From Bacillus oleivorans (GTDB taxonomy: Bacteria; Bacillota; Bacilli; Bacillales; JC228), in assembly GCF_900207585.1 (NCBI RefSeq), contig NZ_OAOP01000008.1:124001-188000 (forward strand): 64,000 nt of DNA, read 5' to 3'. Under the pieces are notes generated by a model, which had not been told where the DNA came from, did not search any database, and saw only the letters and a list, made by a program, of their open reading frames with translations. A program made the position numbers and the translations under genes. Positions 24,866-33,356 of this stretch are shown here, one piece after another. Position 1 is the first letter of the stretch. Each line of letters begins with the position of its first letter.

Positions 24866-26467
24866 TTATGAATAATAGGGTAATGTTACTGGCAGCTTCC
24901 CTTTCACATTTGTTTGGCCAAAAATCGCGGCGGCAGCTGTTTTTAGTGCCGGATAGGTAAATTCATAGGTGCAGATATAGGCAGGAATCGTTGGAAAATA
25001 AGCCAAATCATACGGGCTTCTTGTAGCTATTACAACGACTCGATTTCCTTCTTTTTCTAATGCCTTTACTAAACTGACCTGCTGATCATCCGCTTGCACT
25101 GTTAATGTTCCAACCACTACCGTGTCGAAATCCTTCGCAGTTAAAACGGCGTTTTGAATTTCCTCGTCTGTTGGCGGATTCGAAAGTCTTATTACCTGAG
25201 CAGCAGGCTGAATATCCCGAATTGCATCACCTAATGCCAGATTCAAATATTTTTTATCTTCAACCTGCAATCTTGTGTTATTTTCAGGGAAAACAACTAA
25301 AACCCGATGTTCTTCATTTAGCGGCAGCGGTAAAATGTTTCCTTCATTTTTAACGACTGTTACGCCTTGCCGAAAGACTTCTAGAGCTTCTAATTCGTGG
25401 TGCAGACTTCCTACTTCAGGTGAAACTTCAATCTTATCCAGATTTATCGGATCCCAGCTTAAGTATTTTTCCTTTAATTTCATCACCCGACCGTAAGCTT
25501 CATCAACAGTTGCCTCTGTGATTTCTCCTGATTTAATTGCTTCCAAAATTTCTTTTAATGTTTCAAAATGACGGGTATGAAGATGAGAGACCATAATGAG
25601 GTCGACACCTGCTTTAATAGCCTCTACTCCTCCGCGTGCCGTTCCGATTGTTTCGGAAATAGCATTCATTTCCATACAATCGGTCGTAACGACTCCATTA
25701 AATCCGAGCTTTTCTCGTAAAAGTCCCTTAATCACTTTTTTCGATAAGGTAGCTGGTACATTTTCGGCTGATTCAATCGCAGGAAAATAAACATGAGCAC
25801 TCATGACAGTGTCGGCGCCGTGATTGATACAGTCAGCAAATGGCTTTAATTCTACTTTTTCTAACCGCTCCATCGAATGCGAAATCACAGGAAGATCTAA
25901 ATGAGAATCAACGTTTGTATCCCCATGGCCAGGGAAATGCTTTAATGTCGTAATAACACCTGCATCCTGCATCCCTTTCATCGCTTGCTGACCAAATAAT
26001 GATACCTTCTCTGGAGACTCACCAAATGAACGAACCCCGATTACCGGGTTGTCCGGATTATTATTTACATCCAAAACAGGCGCCAAATTCCAGTTAATTC
26101 CCAACGCTTTTAATTCTCTTCCTGTTAGAGCCCCGATTGCATAGGCATTCTCGGGATGATCCGTCGCGCCTAACAGCATCGCGCCGGGAAATATCGTTGT
26201 TCCTTCACCCAGACGCCGAACAACCCCATTTTCTTGATCGATACAAATTAGAAGCGGATGACTATGACCTGCATTTTTAGCTTCACGCTGCAGTTCAGTC
26301 GTCAGTTTCAATACCTCTTCAGGTGTACCGATGTTTCTCCCAAAGAGTATTACTCCTCCGACATGATGCTCCCGGATTAACTTTTTAATCTCAGGTGATG
26401 CTGTTTTCCCTTTAAATCCAAATACCATCAGCTGTCCGACTTTTTTTTGTATATCAGTAAGTCCCAT
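24866..26467 (-). CDS. nagZ: beta-N-acetylhexosaminidase, GH3 family, cytoplasmic form
   Basis: This 533-residue glycoside hydrolase removes GlcNAc from MurNAc- or anhydroMurNAc-containing fragments. Blocks include GQLMVFGFKGK, GGVILFGRNIGTPEEVLKLT, IDQENGVVRRLGEGTTIFPGAM, the NagZ-specific KHFPGHGDTNVDSHLDLPVI (His/Asp acid-base loop, about 180-200) and VVTTDCMEMNAI with the nucleophile Asp (about 262). A C-terminal GH3 alpha/beta domain follows. ATG at 26467 is chosen because AAAGGGG lies about 8 bases upstream; upstream ATGs overlap that site. No signal peptide, unlike B. subtilis secreted NagZ, so it should act inside the cell. Confidence 0.94.
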   Translation of the reverse strand: MGLTDIQKKVGQLMVFGFKGKTASPEIKKLIREHHVGGVILFGRNIGTPEEVLKLTTELQREAKNAGHSHPLLICIDQENGVVRRLGEGTTIFPGAMLLGATDHPENAYAIGALTGRELKALGINWNLAPVLDVNNNPDNPVIGVRSFGESPEKVSLFGQQAMKGMQDAGVITTLKHFPGHGDTNVDSHLDLPVISHSMERLEKVELKPFADCINHGADTVMSAHVYFPAIESAENVPATLSKKVIKGLLREKLGFNGVVTTDCMEMNAISETIGTARGGVEAIKAGVDLIMVSHLHTRHFETLKEILEAIKSGEITEATVDEAYGRVMKLKEKYLSWDPINLDKIEVSPEVGSLHHELEALEVFRQGVTVVKNEGNILPLPLNEEHRVLVVFPENNTRLQVEDKKYLNLALGDAIRDIQPAAQVIRLSNPPTDEEIQNAVLTAKDFDTVVVGTLTVQADDQQVSLVKALEKEGNRVVVIATRSPYDLAYFPTIPAYICTYEFTYPALKTAAAAIFGQTNVKGKLPVTLPYYS

Positions 26468-26496
26468 TATCATGTCCCCTTTTACGTTCAAAAAAA

Positions 26497-27543
26497 TTAA
26501 ATACTCGTTCGAATAATATTATGCAGACGCGGACGCAATCTTAATATTGGGTCCTTCCGGCCATAATGAACTCGGTTAGTCAATAAAATAACGTGCAGCT
26601 TAATCTCTGGGTCAAACCATATACTTGTTCCTGTAAAACCAGTGTGACCATATGAACGATTTGAGAAGAAATCGCCACAAGAAGAATAGGTCGGACTTTT
26701 TAAGATCCAGCCAAGCCCCCTAAATTCACTGTCAAAGGGTGTGAAATTTTTTCTTGATAATTCAACCGCTTCTTCTGAAATAATTCGCTTCCCCTGAAAA
26801 ACGCCGTTACTTTCAATCATAGCGGCAAAATTAGCTAAATCATTAACTGTCGAAAATAAACCTGCATGACCGCTGATGCCACCCATGCTTTCTGTATTAT
26901 CATCATGAACAATTCCCTTTTTATAATCTTTTAGTTTCTCACTATACTCTGTTGCTGCATACCGATTTTCATTAAAGGCTGGATTAAATCCAGTTTCCGT
27001 CATTTGCAGGGGTTCAAAAATTTGCTTTTTGACATATTGTTCAAATCTGTCCCCTGTTATTTTTTCAATGACCTGATATAAAGTAATAATTCCCAGATCA
27101 CTATAAATGACTCGTTCCCCGATTGGCGCAACGAGCTCTTGCTTATTAATCCGGTCAACAATTTGTTCTGTCGTTAAGGATTCAAGAAAATATTCTTTAT
27201 GTGCCGGCAAACCTGACGTGTGGGTGAGCAAATGTCGGATTGTAATCGAGTCTTTACCATTTTTTCCGAAATCATGGAGAAAATAAGCAACACGATCATC
27301 TAGTCTTATTTGCCCAGTTTCTAATAGCTTTAAAGTAACAGGTAAAGATGCCACTACTTTTGTTAACGAAGCCAGGTCAAAAACAGTATCGATTTCCAAA
27401 GGCTGTTTTTCTGGAAAAACTACCCGATGACCAATTGCTTCTTGTAAGATCACCTGATCTTGATAGGAAACATGAATAACCGCACCGGGGATCGCTTCAA
27501 GTTCAATTTCTTTTTGTAAAAAGGCGAGCACTTTATCTTTCAA
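26497..27543 (-). CDS. class C beta-lactamase-like serine hydrolase (AmiE-like)
   Basis: This roughly 348-residue serine hydrolase of the penicillin-binding/class-C beta-lactamase fold has nucleophile motif SLTK (after FDLA), a YSDLG motif in the Tyr-x-Asn position and HTGFTGTS as the third motif. TTG at 27543 is chosen because AGGGGGG lies about 7 bases before it; the frame runs on upstream to 27618, inside the GNAT gene. No signal peptide is present. B. subtilis AmiE of the mur-nagZ operon has this fold and removes stem peptides from MurNAc, so an amidase or peptidase role here is a reasonable inference. Confidence 0.85.
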   Translation of the reverse strand: MKDKVLAFLQKEIELEAIPGAVIHVSYQDQVILQEAIGHRVVFPEKQPLEIDTVFDLASLTKVVASLPVTLKLLETGQIRLDDRVAYFLHDFGKNGKDSITIRHLLTHTSGLPAHKEYFLESLTTEQIVDRINKQELVAPIGERVIYSDLGIITLYQVIEKITGDRFEQYVKKQIFEPLQMTETGFNPAFNENRYAATEYSEKLKDYKKGIVHDDNTESMGGISGHAGLFSTVNDLANFAAMIESNGVFQGKRIISEEAVELSRKNFTPFDSEFRGLGWILKSPTYSSCGDFFSNRSYGHTGFTGTSIWFDPEIKLHVILLTNRVHYGRKDPILRLRPRLHNIIRTSI

Positions 27544-27581
27544 TTCAATTCCCCCCTGGTTTTCGTACCAAATAAGTATTT

Positions 27582-28535
27582 CTATAGACTTTTTGTATAT
27601 TGGGCATATGATTTCCAAGGCTTAAATCCTAGTTTTCCATAAAATTCGACTAATCCGGTCCAATCAATAACAATATGTTTAATATCACGTTGCCTTAAAA
27701 AGTGGATGGCAGCCTGAACAATCGCAAGTCCATATCCATTTTTCCGTTGATTACGATCTATGCCTAGCGGTCCGATCCCACCTAATTCTTCTTCAAACAA
27801 AGGTGACCAGTATACGTTTTGTGCAATAAAAGGGGATTTGGCATCGTTGATTCGGCAGAAGCCGATTATTTTTCCGTTTTTCTTCGCTACAACGAATTCA
27901 CGGCCAATTCCGCCTTTATTAAAATAATGAATCGCTTCGTATTCCCACCTTCCGGGAAAGCAGCGATGAAGAAAATCTAGTAAATCTGTCTTTTCATCGC
28001 TGCATAACAAGGAAAACGCAACATCTTCAAAGTTTGGTACTGGAACACTTTCATGATCGGAATAGTGGCATATTACATCGAATTCATTGCCCATGTATGT
28101 ATAGCCCCGGTCCTCAAACCAGCTTTTTAGGACTTTATACTCATTGGGAATCCCAGGGAAGTAATGCCAAGGATCTCTGCCAAGGTGAAGCGTTTTGATT
28201 CCATTATTCTTTAATAGCTCTTCTGCTTTTTTTAGTAATTTGGAGCCAATTCCTTGGTTCCGGTAAGCAGAATCGACCAATAATACTTGGATCCAGCCAA
28301 CTTCAGGATTCATAGGAATATCTAAATCCTCTTGCCATTTTTTCGCTATGACAAAACCTATTACCTTTTCATCCTCATTAAGGGCAATCCAGGAGCCACC
28401 AAAGGTTACATTGTGATCAAGAAAGCTATTTTGTCTCAATAATTCTTTTCTTAAGGGGAATTGATTGCCTATTTCCTGATTCCATAACCGAAGAACATCA
28501 TCTAGATGTTCTTTATTCCAAGAAATAAACTCCAT
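27582..28535 (-). CDS. double GNAT-domain acetyltransferase (copy 2)
   Basis: This 317-residue protein has two GNAT folds: the first (about 1-150) with SAYRNQGIGSKLLKKAEELL, the second (about 165-315) with DRNQRKNGYGLAIVQAAIHFL. ATG at 28535 is chosen after GGGGAGGGGG (8-base gap); the ORF reaches 28568 without a better site. It heads the serine hydrolase-nagZ-anmK unit and has the same two-domain design as the gene at 16357-17304. The target molecule is unknown; re-acetylation of glucosamine or muramic acid units is one idea the context suggests. Confidence 0.84.
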   Translation of the reverse strand: MEFISWNKEHLDDVLRLWNQEIGNQFPLRKELLRQNSFLDHNVTFGGSWIALNEDEKVIGFVIAKKWQEDLDIPMNPEVGWIQVLLVDSAYRNQGIGSKLLKKAEELLKNNGIKTLHLGRDPWHYFPGIPNEYKVLKSWFEDRGYTYMGNEFDVICHYSDHESVPVPNFEDVAFSLLCSDEKTDLLDFLHRCFPGRWEYEAIHYFNKGGIGREFVVAKKNGKIIGFCRINDAKSPFIAQNVYWSPLFEEELGGIGPLGIDRNQRKNGYGLAIVQAAIHFLRQRDIKHIVIDWTGLVEFYGKLGFKPWKSYAQYTKSL

Positions 28536-28715
28536 TTTTCCATCCCCCTCCCCATTTTTCTCCATCAATACTAGGAAAATAGCATGACGTTATTTTTAGA
28601 AAATTCTTTATATACTATATTAATCCATAGGTTCTATATTTTAAAGTTTTTTCAGTTAATTTAAAATTTTATTTCAAACCTTCATTTTATCCCCGACTAG
28701 TATTACTGCTTATTA

Positions 28716-30122
28716 TTATTCGATCTCCACATAGTCAGCTAAAAAATCCACTAAATGAACCGCCGTGATTTTTTCTGACAAACCAGCCCGTTCAATTCCT
28801 AATTTCATTTGTAAGAGACAGCCGGGATTTGAAGTAACAATTACAGCTGCATTCGTCCGCTTAACCTTTTTCATTTTGTCGTCCAATATCTTCATCGACA
28901 TTTTATTTTCAATCAGATTATAAATCCCGGCAGAACCACAACAAGAATCCGCGCCATCAAGCTCTATATATTCCACATTACCAATAGACTGAATCAGATC
29001 CCTCGGCTGCTGAATAACCTTTGTTACATTTCTTAGATGGCATGAATCCTGATAAGTCACCGTTATCTGGTTATAAGCTTTTAGCTTTAACTGATTAAAC
29101 TCTAGTTTTGTAAGCAAACTCGAAATATCTATGATTTTCGCTTGAAAAACTAAGGCTCTCTCTTTCCAGTCAGGATCTTTTTCTAGAACAAATGGATAAT
29201 CATATAAAAAGGCACCGCATCCTCCAGCATTGTTAACTATGTAATCTGCTTTTAGACTTTCAAACGCTTCGATATTTTGTTTTGCCAGCCGGGCCGCATT
29301 ATTTTTTTCTCCGCTATGGGCATGAAGCGCTCCACAGCAGGCTTGCTGTTCTGGAATCCAAACCTCGCATCCTGCTTTTTGCAAAAGCGAAATGGTAGAA
29401 TTGTTCGTACCAGTGAACATAGTATCCATTAAACACCCAGTAAAAAAAGCTACTGTGGCTTTTTTGTCGCAAATTGCAGGAAAAAAGCTTGCTCTTTTCA
29501 TTATTTCCTTTTGATTTGGAACTTTAGGCAATACCTTCTCCATTTGTCGCATCGTATCAGGAAATAACTTTAAAAATCCTATTTTTCTTGTGACCGTCTG
29601 CAGACCTGATGTTTGATAGAAACGCAGTAAGCCAGTTGCTTTACTCATTTTTGTCTTATCATTAAATAAGTGCCCAAAAGCTACATTCCTGACAGTTTTT
29701 TCAAGCACCCCTTTTGGCTTTGCCTCATTAATGACTTCTCTTGCATTCTCCAAAATATGACCATACTGGACTCCCGCAGGACATGCCGGCTCACAGGCAC
29801 GGCAGCCTAGACAAACATTAAGTGAATTTTCTACATCGTCATCCCATTGAATCATTCCATCCCGAACAGCCTTTATTAACGCAATCCGACCTCGGGGCGA
29901 ATGCGTTTCATCATGTCCCGTTTGAATATATGTAGGACAAGCTGGCAGACAAAAACCGCAACGCATACAATCTAGCAGGCTTTCCTCATCAATCTTTTCC
30001 TTAAATCCCTGATGGATCCTTTGCCCTAGTGCTGTCGCTGCCACCTGATACCACCACCCGTTTTTTCGCACTTTTTGCAAATACTTTACCAGGATTGAAA
30101 ATATGAGTTGGATCGAGCGCAT
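28716..30122 (-). CDS. glcF: glycolate/lactate oxidase iron-sulfur subunit
   Basis: This is the iron-sulfur subunit of a GlcD-type oxidase. Two 4Fe-4S clusters are seen, CMRCGFCLPACPTY (about 52-65) and CLGCRACEPACPAG (about 103-116), followed by two cysteine-rich CCG domains (FFTGCLMDTMF..QACCGALHAHSG; DSCHLRNV..DSCCGSAG). It moves electrons from GlcD to the quinone pool. The start is unclear: 30122 lies 120 bases inside glcD, and GTG at 30044 is an alternative. The substrate may be glycolate or D-lactate; the muropeptide cluster next door favours D-lactate (inference). Confidence 0.92.
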   Translation of the reverse strand: MRSIQLIFSILVKYLQKVRKNGWWYQVAATALGQRIHQGFKEKIDEESLLDCMRCGFCLPACPTYIQTGHDETHSPRGRIALIKAVRDGMIQWDDDVENSLNVCLGCRACEPACPAGVQYGHILENAREVINEAKPKGVLEKTVRNVAFGHLFNDKTKMSKATGLLRFYQTSGLQTVTRKIGFLKLFPDTMRQMEKVLPKVPNQKEIMKRASFFPAICDKKATVAFFTGCLMDTMFTGTNNSTISLLQKAGCEVWIPEQQACCGALHAHSGEKNNAARLAKQNIEAFESLKADYIVNNAGGCGAFLYDYPFVLEKDPDWKERALVFQAKIIDISSLLTKLEFNQLKLKAYNQITVTYQDSCHLRNVTKVIQQPRDLIQSIGNVEYIELDGADSCCGSAGIYNLIENKMSMKILDDKMKKVKRTNAAVIVTSNPGCLLQMKLGIERAGLSEKITAVHLVDFLADYVEIE

Positions 30123-31461
30123 CCTTGATTTTCTTCATCACTTCAATACCTTCTTTTCCAAGCTTCCATTCTAAATAGGGTGCTTTCATTTCTCCTACTC
30201 CATGCTCGCCAGTGATAGTTCCCCCTAATTCAATAGCAGCTTGAAATATTTCCGCAAATGCTTGTTCAACTCTTTCGATTTCTTCCATATTTCTTACATC
30301 TGTTAGGCAGGTAGGGTGCAGATTGCCATCTCCCGCATGACCAAAGGTGCAAATCGTTACATTATATTTCGTTGCTATCCGCCGGATCGCTCTAACCATT
30401 TCAGCAATTTTAGAACGGGGAACAGTGGCATCTTCCAAAATCGTAGTAGGCGTTTTCCGTGCGAGAGCTGAGAGTGCAGCGCGCCGTGCTGTTTTTAGTT
30501 CTTCTGCCTCTTTCTCATCCTTTGCAACGCTCACATTTCTGGCATAATTCTCTCTGCAAATTTGTTCAATTTGTTCCATTTCACGTTTAACAGATTCTTC
30601 TTTACCGTCCTGCTCAATAAGCAAAACCGCTTCCACATCTGTCGGCAAACCGATTTTTGCGAATTCTTCTATAACTTCAAGAGTTGCCTGATCCATAAAT
30701 TCCAATGTCGCCGGAATAATCTTATTTGCAATAATACTGGAGACTGTTTCCGCTGCCTGTTCTAAAGAATCATAGAAAGCTAGCATTGTTTCTTTATAGA
30801 CAGGTCTAGGGATTAGTGACAGAATCGCTTCTGTTATGATGCCCAGTGTTCCTTCTGAACCGACAAAAAGACTAGTTAAATCATATCCCGCTACATCTTT
30901 TGCGAGTTTGCCCCCTGTTCGGATAATATCACCATTTGCGAGCACCACCTCTAACCCGCATACATAATCCCGTGTAACACCATATTTAAGTCCTCTTAAT
31001 CCGCCAGAATTCTCATTGATATTTCCGCCAATCGTTGAAATTTTCATAGAACTTGGGTCTGGCGGATAAAAAAGATCAAATTGCTCAACATATTCAATTA
31101 AATCCTTTGTGATAACTCCTGGCTGCACCGTGACCGTTAAGTTTTCTTCGTCTAATTCCAGGATACTATTCATATGCTTAAACAAAAGGACAATCCCGCC
31201 TGATGAAGGAACAGTCCCTGCTGCTAAATTCGTTCCAGATCCTCTTGGGACAATCGGAATCTTCTTAGATTGGCAAAGACGAACAATTTCGGATACTTCT
31301 TTTGTATTCCTCGGGGATAACACTGCATCCGGCATTGCCTGAAATTGTGCAGTCGCATCATAGGAATAGGCGAGTCTATGCACTGAAGATGTTTGCACAT
31401 TCTCTTTCCCTACAATTTCTTCAAACAGAGTAATCAACTGATCCGTTAGTATAGTCCCCAC
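30001..31461 (-). CDS. glcD: FAD-linked glycolate/D-lactate oxidase subunit GlcD
   Basis: This roughly 486-residue flavin oxidase has an FAD_binding_4 domain near the N-terminus (VPRGSGTNLAAGTVPSSGG; DPSSMKISTIGGNINENSGG, GLKYGVTRDYVCGLEVVLANG) and a C-terminal FAD-oxidase domain (CTFGHAGDGNLHPT; GGTITGEHGVGEMKAPYL). GTG at 31461 is given, but it is doubtful: the purine run AAAGGGGTGGGG is better spaced for an ATA at 31450-31452. The longer frame to 31524 runs through a cre-like operator. glcF follows with overlap, and a CdaR-type regulator gene ends 80 bases upstream. Confidence 0.92.
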   Translation of the reverse strand: MGTILTDQLITLFEEIVGKENVQTSSVHRLAYSYDATAQFQAMPDAVLSPRNTKEVSEIVRLCQSKKIPIVPRGSGTNLAAGTVPSSGGIVLLFKHMNSILELDEENLTVTVQPGVITKDLIEYVEQFDLFYPPDPSSMKISTIGGNINENSGGLRGLKYGVTRDYVCGLEVVLANGDIIRTGGKLAKDVAGYDLTSLFVGSEGTLGIITEAILSLIPRPVYKETMLAFYDSLEQAAETVSSIIANKIIPATLEFMDQATLEVIEEFAKIGLPTDVEAVLLIEQDGKEESVKREMEQIEQICRENYARNVSVAKDEKEAEELKTARRAALSALARKTPTTILEDATVPRSKIAEMVRAIRRIATKYNVTICTFGHAGDGNLHPTCLTDVRNMEEIERVEQAFAEIFQAAIELGGTITGEHGVGEMKAPYLEWKLGKEGIEVMKKIKDALDPTHIFNPGKVFAKSAKKRVVVSGGSDSTRAKDPSGI

Positions 31462-31466
31462 CCCTT

Positions 31467-31486
31467 TAATGTAAGTGCTTACATTA
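31467..31486 (-). promoter_or_regulatory. cre-like palindrome ahead of glcD
   Basis: TAATGTAAG and its complement CTTACATTA flank a 2-base centre. The core TGTAAGTGCTTACA differs at one position from the cre consensus TGWAANCGNTNWCA bound by CcpA. A possible -10 (TATACT, about 31489-31494 on the minus strand) would put the site at +1, a usual place for repression. It could instead be the site of the adjacent CdaR-type regulator. Confidence 0.65.
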
Positions 31487-31541
31487 CAGTATAAGGCTGT
31501 ACAAGCTAGTAAATCTATGTGCATGTATACAAATTAACGGC

Positions 31542-32660
31542 TTATATCCTGCTATTTTTTGTATCTTTATACAAAAATAGATAAGAAATGTACAGCATCA
31601 CTAAATGATGGGTATTTTTTAAATTTAAAGCAGTAAGATCTTCAATTTTTTTCAATCGGTAATGAAGTGTATTAATATGAATGTGCAAATCCTTTGCGGC
31701 TTCTTTATGGGATAAGTTACATTCGAACCAAATGCGTAAGGTTTTTAATAATATTTCATCACTGCAAATTGGCTGAATCGTTCTTTGAATAAATTCTTGT
31801 TTCGTCTCATCTGATATTGCATATTGGATGATATCAAACTGAAGATCTTGTTCATAAACAATTTCTCTCGCCTCCGCAGCTGCCGCACCCGCACGTTCTG
31901 CTTGTTGAAAGGAAACCTTAATTTCCACAGGGTTAACAACCTGACCAACCCCAGCCAATAACTTTCCCTTAGTGAATCGTTTTAGAATCTTTCTTAAAGA
32001 TTCTACCTCTTGTTTTTTGATACTTTGTGTACGCAATGGGATAAAAACCAGCAGTTTTTCCTGGCCCCAGCGGATAATTAAAGCATCTTCCAACACACCC
32101 CAAAGCTTAATAATCTCCTTAAAATCAGAGTAAAGAATTTTGAATGGTTCTTGCATCGATTTAAATACAATGACTTGCTGAAAAGAATACATATCTATTT
32201 GGAAAAAGGCTGCCCGGTCGATTAGATCTTGATCCCAAATCTTGGTATGGAGCCAATCAAAAACAAACAGTTCTAATTCGCGTGCTAATCTTTCCTGTTC
32301 TTCCCGATACGCGTTATCTTGGATAAAAAGCTCAGTCACCTTTTGCAATAAATGAGCATAGGGTGCCACAACCTCAGGAATGCCTGTTATTCCAATGACC
32401 CCTTGTGGCTTTCCATGCATAAATAAAGGAATCACAATCCCGAACTTAACTCCCCGTAAAGATTTCACTTTTTCCTCGGTCATGTGGATCGCCTTTTTTT
32501 CTTGGATTGCTAAAAGCGCTCCTTCATGGAAATTCCCGATTCTGCTTGGATCTGTACTTGCCCGGATTATTCCCTCTATATCAGTTAAGATTACACTCTC
32601 ATTTATTAATTTTTGTACTTCAATGACAATTTTTTGGGCTAGTCCTTCATTTAGCAGCAT
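31542..32660 (-). CDS. CdaR-family regulator (sugar diacid/glycolate type, YsfB-like)
   Basis: This roughly 372-residue regulator has an N-terminal diacid-recognition domain (LAQKIVIEVQKLINESVILTDIEG; GFIGIVIPLF-like stretch GVKFGIVIPLFMHGKPQGVIGITG), a central GGDEF-like CdaR region (about 140-270) and a C-terminal PucR/HTH_30 domain (LRIWFECNLSHKEAAKDLHIHINTLHYRLKKIEDLT, about 320-355). ATG at 32660 is chosen since GGGGGAT lies 4-8 bases upstream. In B. subtilis a homologue (ysfB) lies beside glcD-glcF. It probably activates glcDF; the order here is regulator-glcD-glcF, same strand. Confidence 0.88.
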   Translation of the reverse strand: MLLNEGLAQKIVIEVQKLINESVILTDIEGIIRASTDPSRIGNFHEGALLAIQEKKAIHMTEEKVKSLRGVKFGIVIPLFMHGKPQGVIGITGIPEVVAPYAHLLQKVTELFIQDNAYREEQERLARELELFVFDWLHTKIWDQDLIDRAAFFQIDMYSFQQVIVFKSMQEPFKILYSDFKEIIKLWGVLEDALIIRWGQEKLLVFIPLRTQSIKKQEVESLRKILKRFTKGKLLAGVGQVVNPVEIKVSFQQAERAGAAAAEAREIVYEQDLQFDIIQYAISDETKQEFIQRTIQPICSDEILLKTLRIWFECNLSHKEAAKDLHIHINTLHYRLKKIEDLTALNLKNTHHLVMLYISYLFLYKDTKNSRI

Positions 32661-32846
32661 CTTTATCCCCCGTAAGTGTATCAATTCATTTATATTAGGC
32701 ATTTTTTTGTATCTTTTTTCTTATTATAATATGGATTTGCAGTATTTGGGGCATATTGATTGATAAGATTATAGGGCTTTACCAGTAAAATACACTTGAT
32801 ATGCAAACGGATGTTCGTATATAGTATTTACAAAGAGGTGACGGAA

Positions 32847-33098
32847 ATGCAAAACAAACTTTTAAAATGGATGATTGAAGGCAAAATAGTGGAAATTATC
32901 TATGAATCCAAACAGAAACAGCTTACCCAAAGGAAAATTAAAATACTTGAGATTCAGGATAATCAAGTTAAAGCATATTGTTATTTTCGTGATCAAATTC
33001 GCACCTTTCAGATTGATCAAGTCCTGTCTGCATTTCCTGTCTATATGGAACGGAAGCACAAACATTTCTCTTACAGCAAAAAATCAAAAACCAGTTGA
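32847..33098 (+). CDS. small stand-alone WYL-like domain protein
   Basis: This 83-residue protein starts at ATG 32847 (AGAGGTGACGGAA site). Its sequence, with GKIVEIIYESKQKQLTQRKIKI, a YCYFRDQIRTFQIDQVLS end and a strand-rich pattern, matches the ligand-binding WYL fold normally fused to HTH regulators, but here without any DNA-binding domain. WYL domains sense nucleotides or other small ligands. It is a single gene, divergent from the CdaR regulator. The WYL assignment is by eye. Confidence 0.6.
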   Translation: MQNKLLKWMIEGKIVEIIYESKQKQLTQRKIKILEIQDNQVKAYCYFRDQIRTFQIDQVLSAFPVYMERKHKHFSYSKKSKTS

Positions 33099-33138
33099 TT
33101 GTCGAAAATTGCCTTGGAAATAAAAATGATGAAAATAG

Positions 33139-33180
33139 GGGACGGTTCTTGTGAACACAAGAACCGTCCCTTTGTTTCAC
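33139..33180 (+). repeat. dispersed GGGACGGTTCTTGTG repeat, copy 1 (perfect 15-bp hairpin)
   Basis: GGGACGGTTCTTGTG (33139-33153) and its exact complement (33156-33170) form a tight hairpin, followed by TTTGTTTCAC. The last 27 bases (33154-33180) recur at 36514-36540 with a single mismatch. This type of GGGACGGTTCTTGTG repeat is, to my knowledge, scattered in many Firmicute genomes. It precedes ehuB by 176 bases. Confidence 0.85.
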
Positions 33181-33356
33181 CTTTATTTTCCTGCAGATTG
33201 GGAAGGATATGGGAGTATTTGCTAATAATTTTGAGTTATCCCGTTGTCTTATGGGGCAGACATTGTGTGAGCCCAAATAATTCTTAATAAACACGAATAA
33301 TCGGATTTGTCTGACAGTTTTGATTCACGTTACACTTTATTGCAGGGGGTTGAATA

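Noticed and set aside
27544-27618. Longer N-terminus for the serine hydrolase
   Set aside because: It lies inside the upstream GNAT gene and lacks a ribosome site; TTG at 27543 is well placed.
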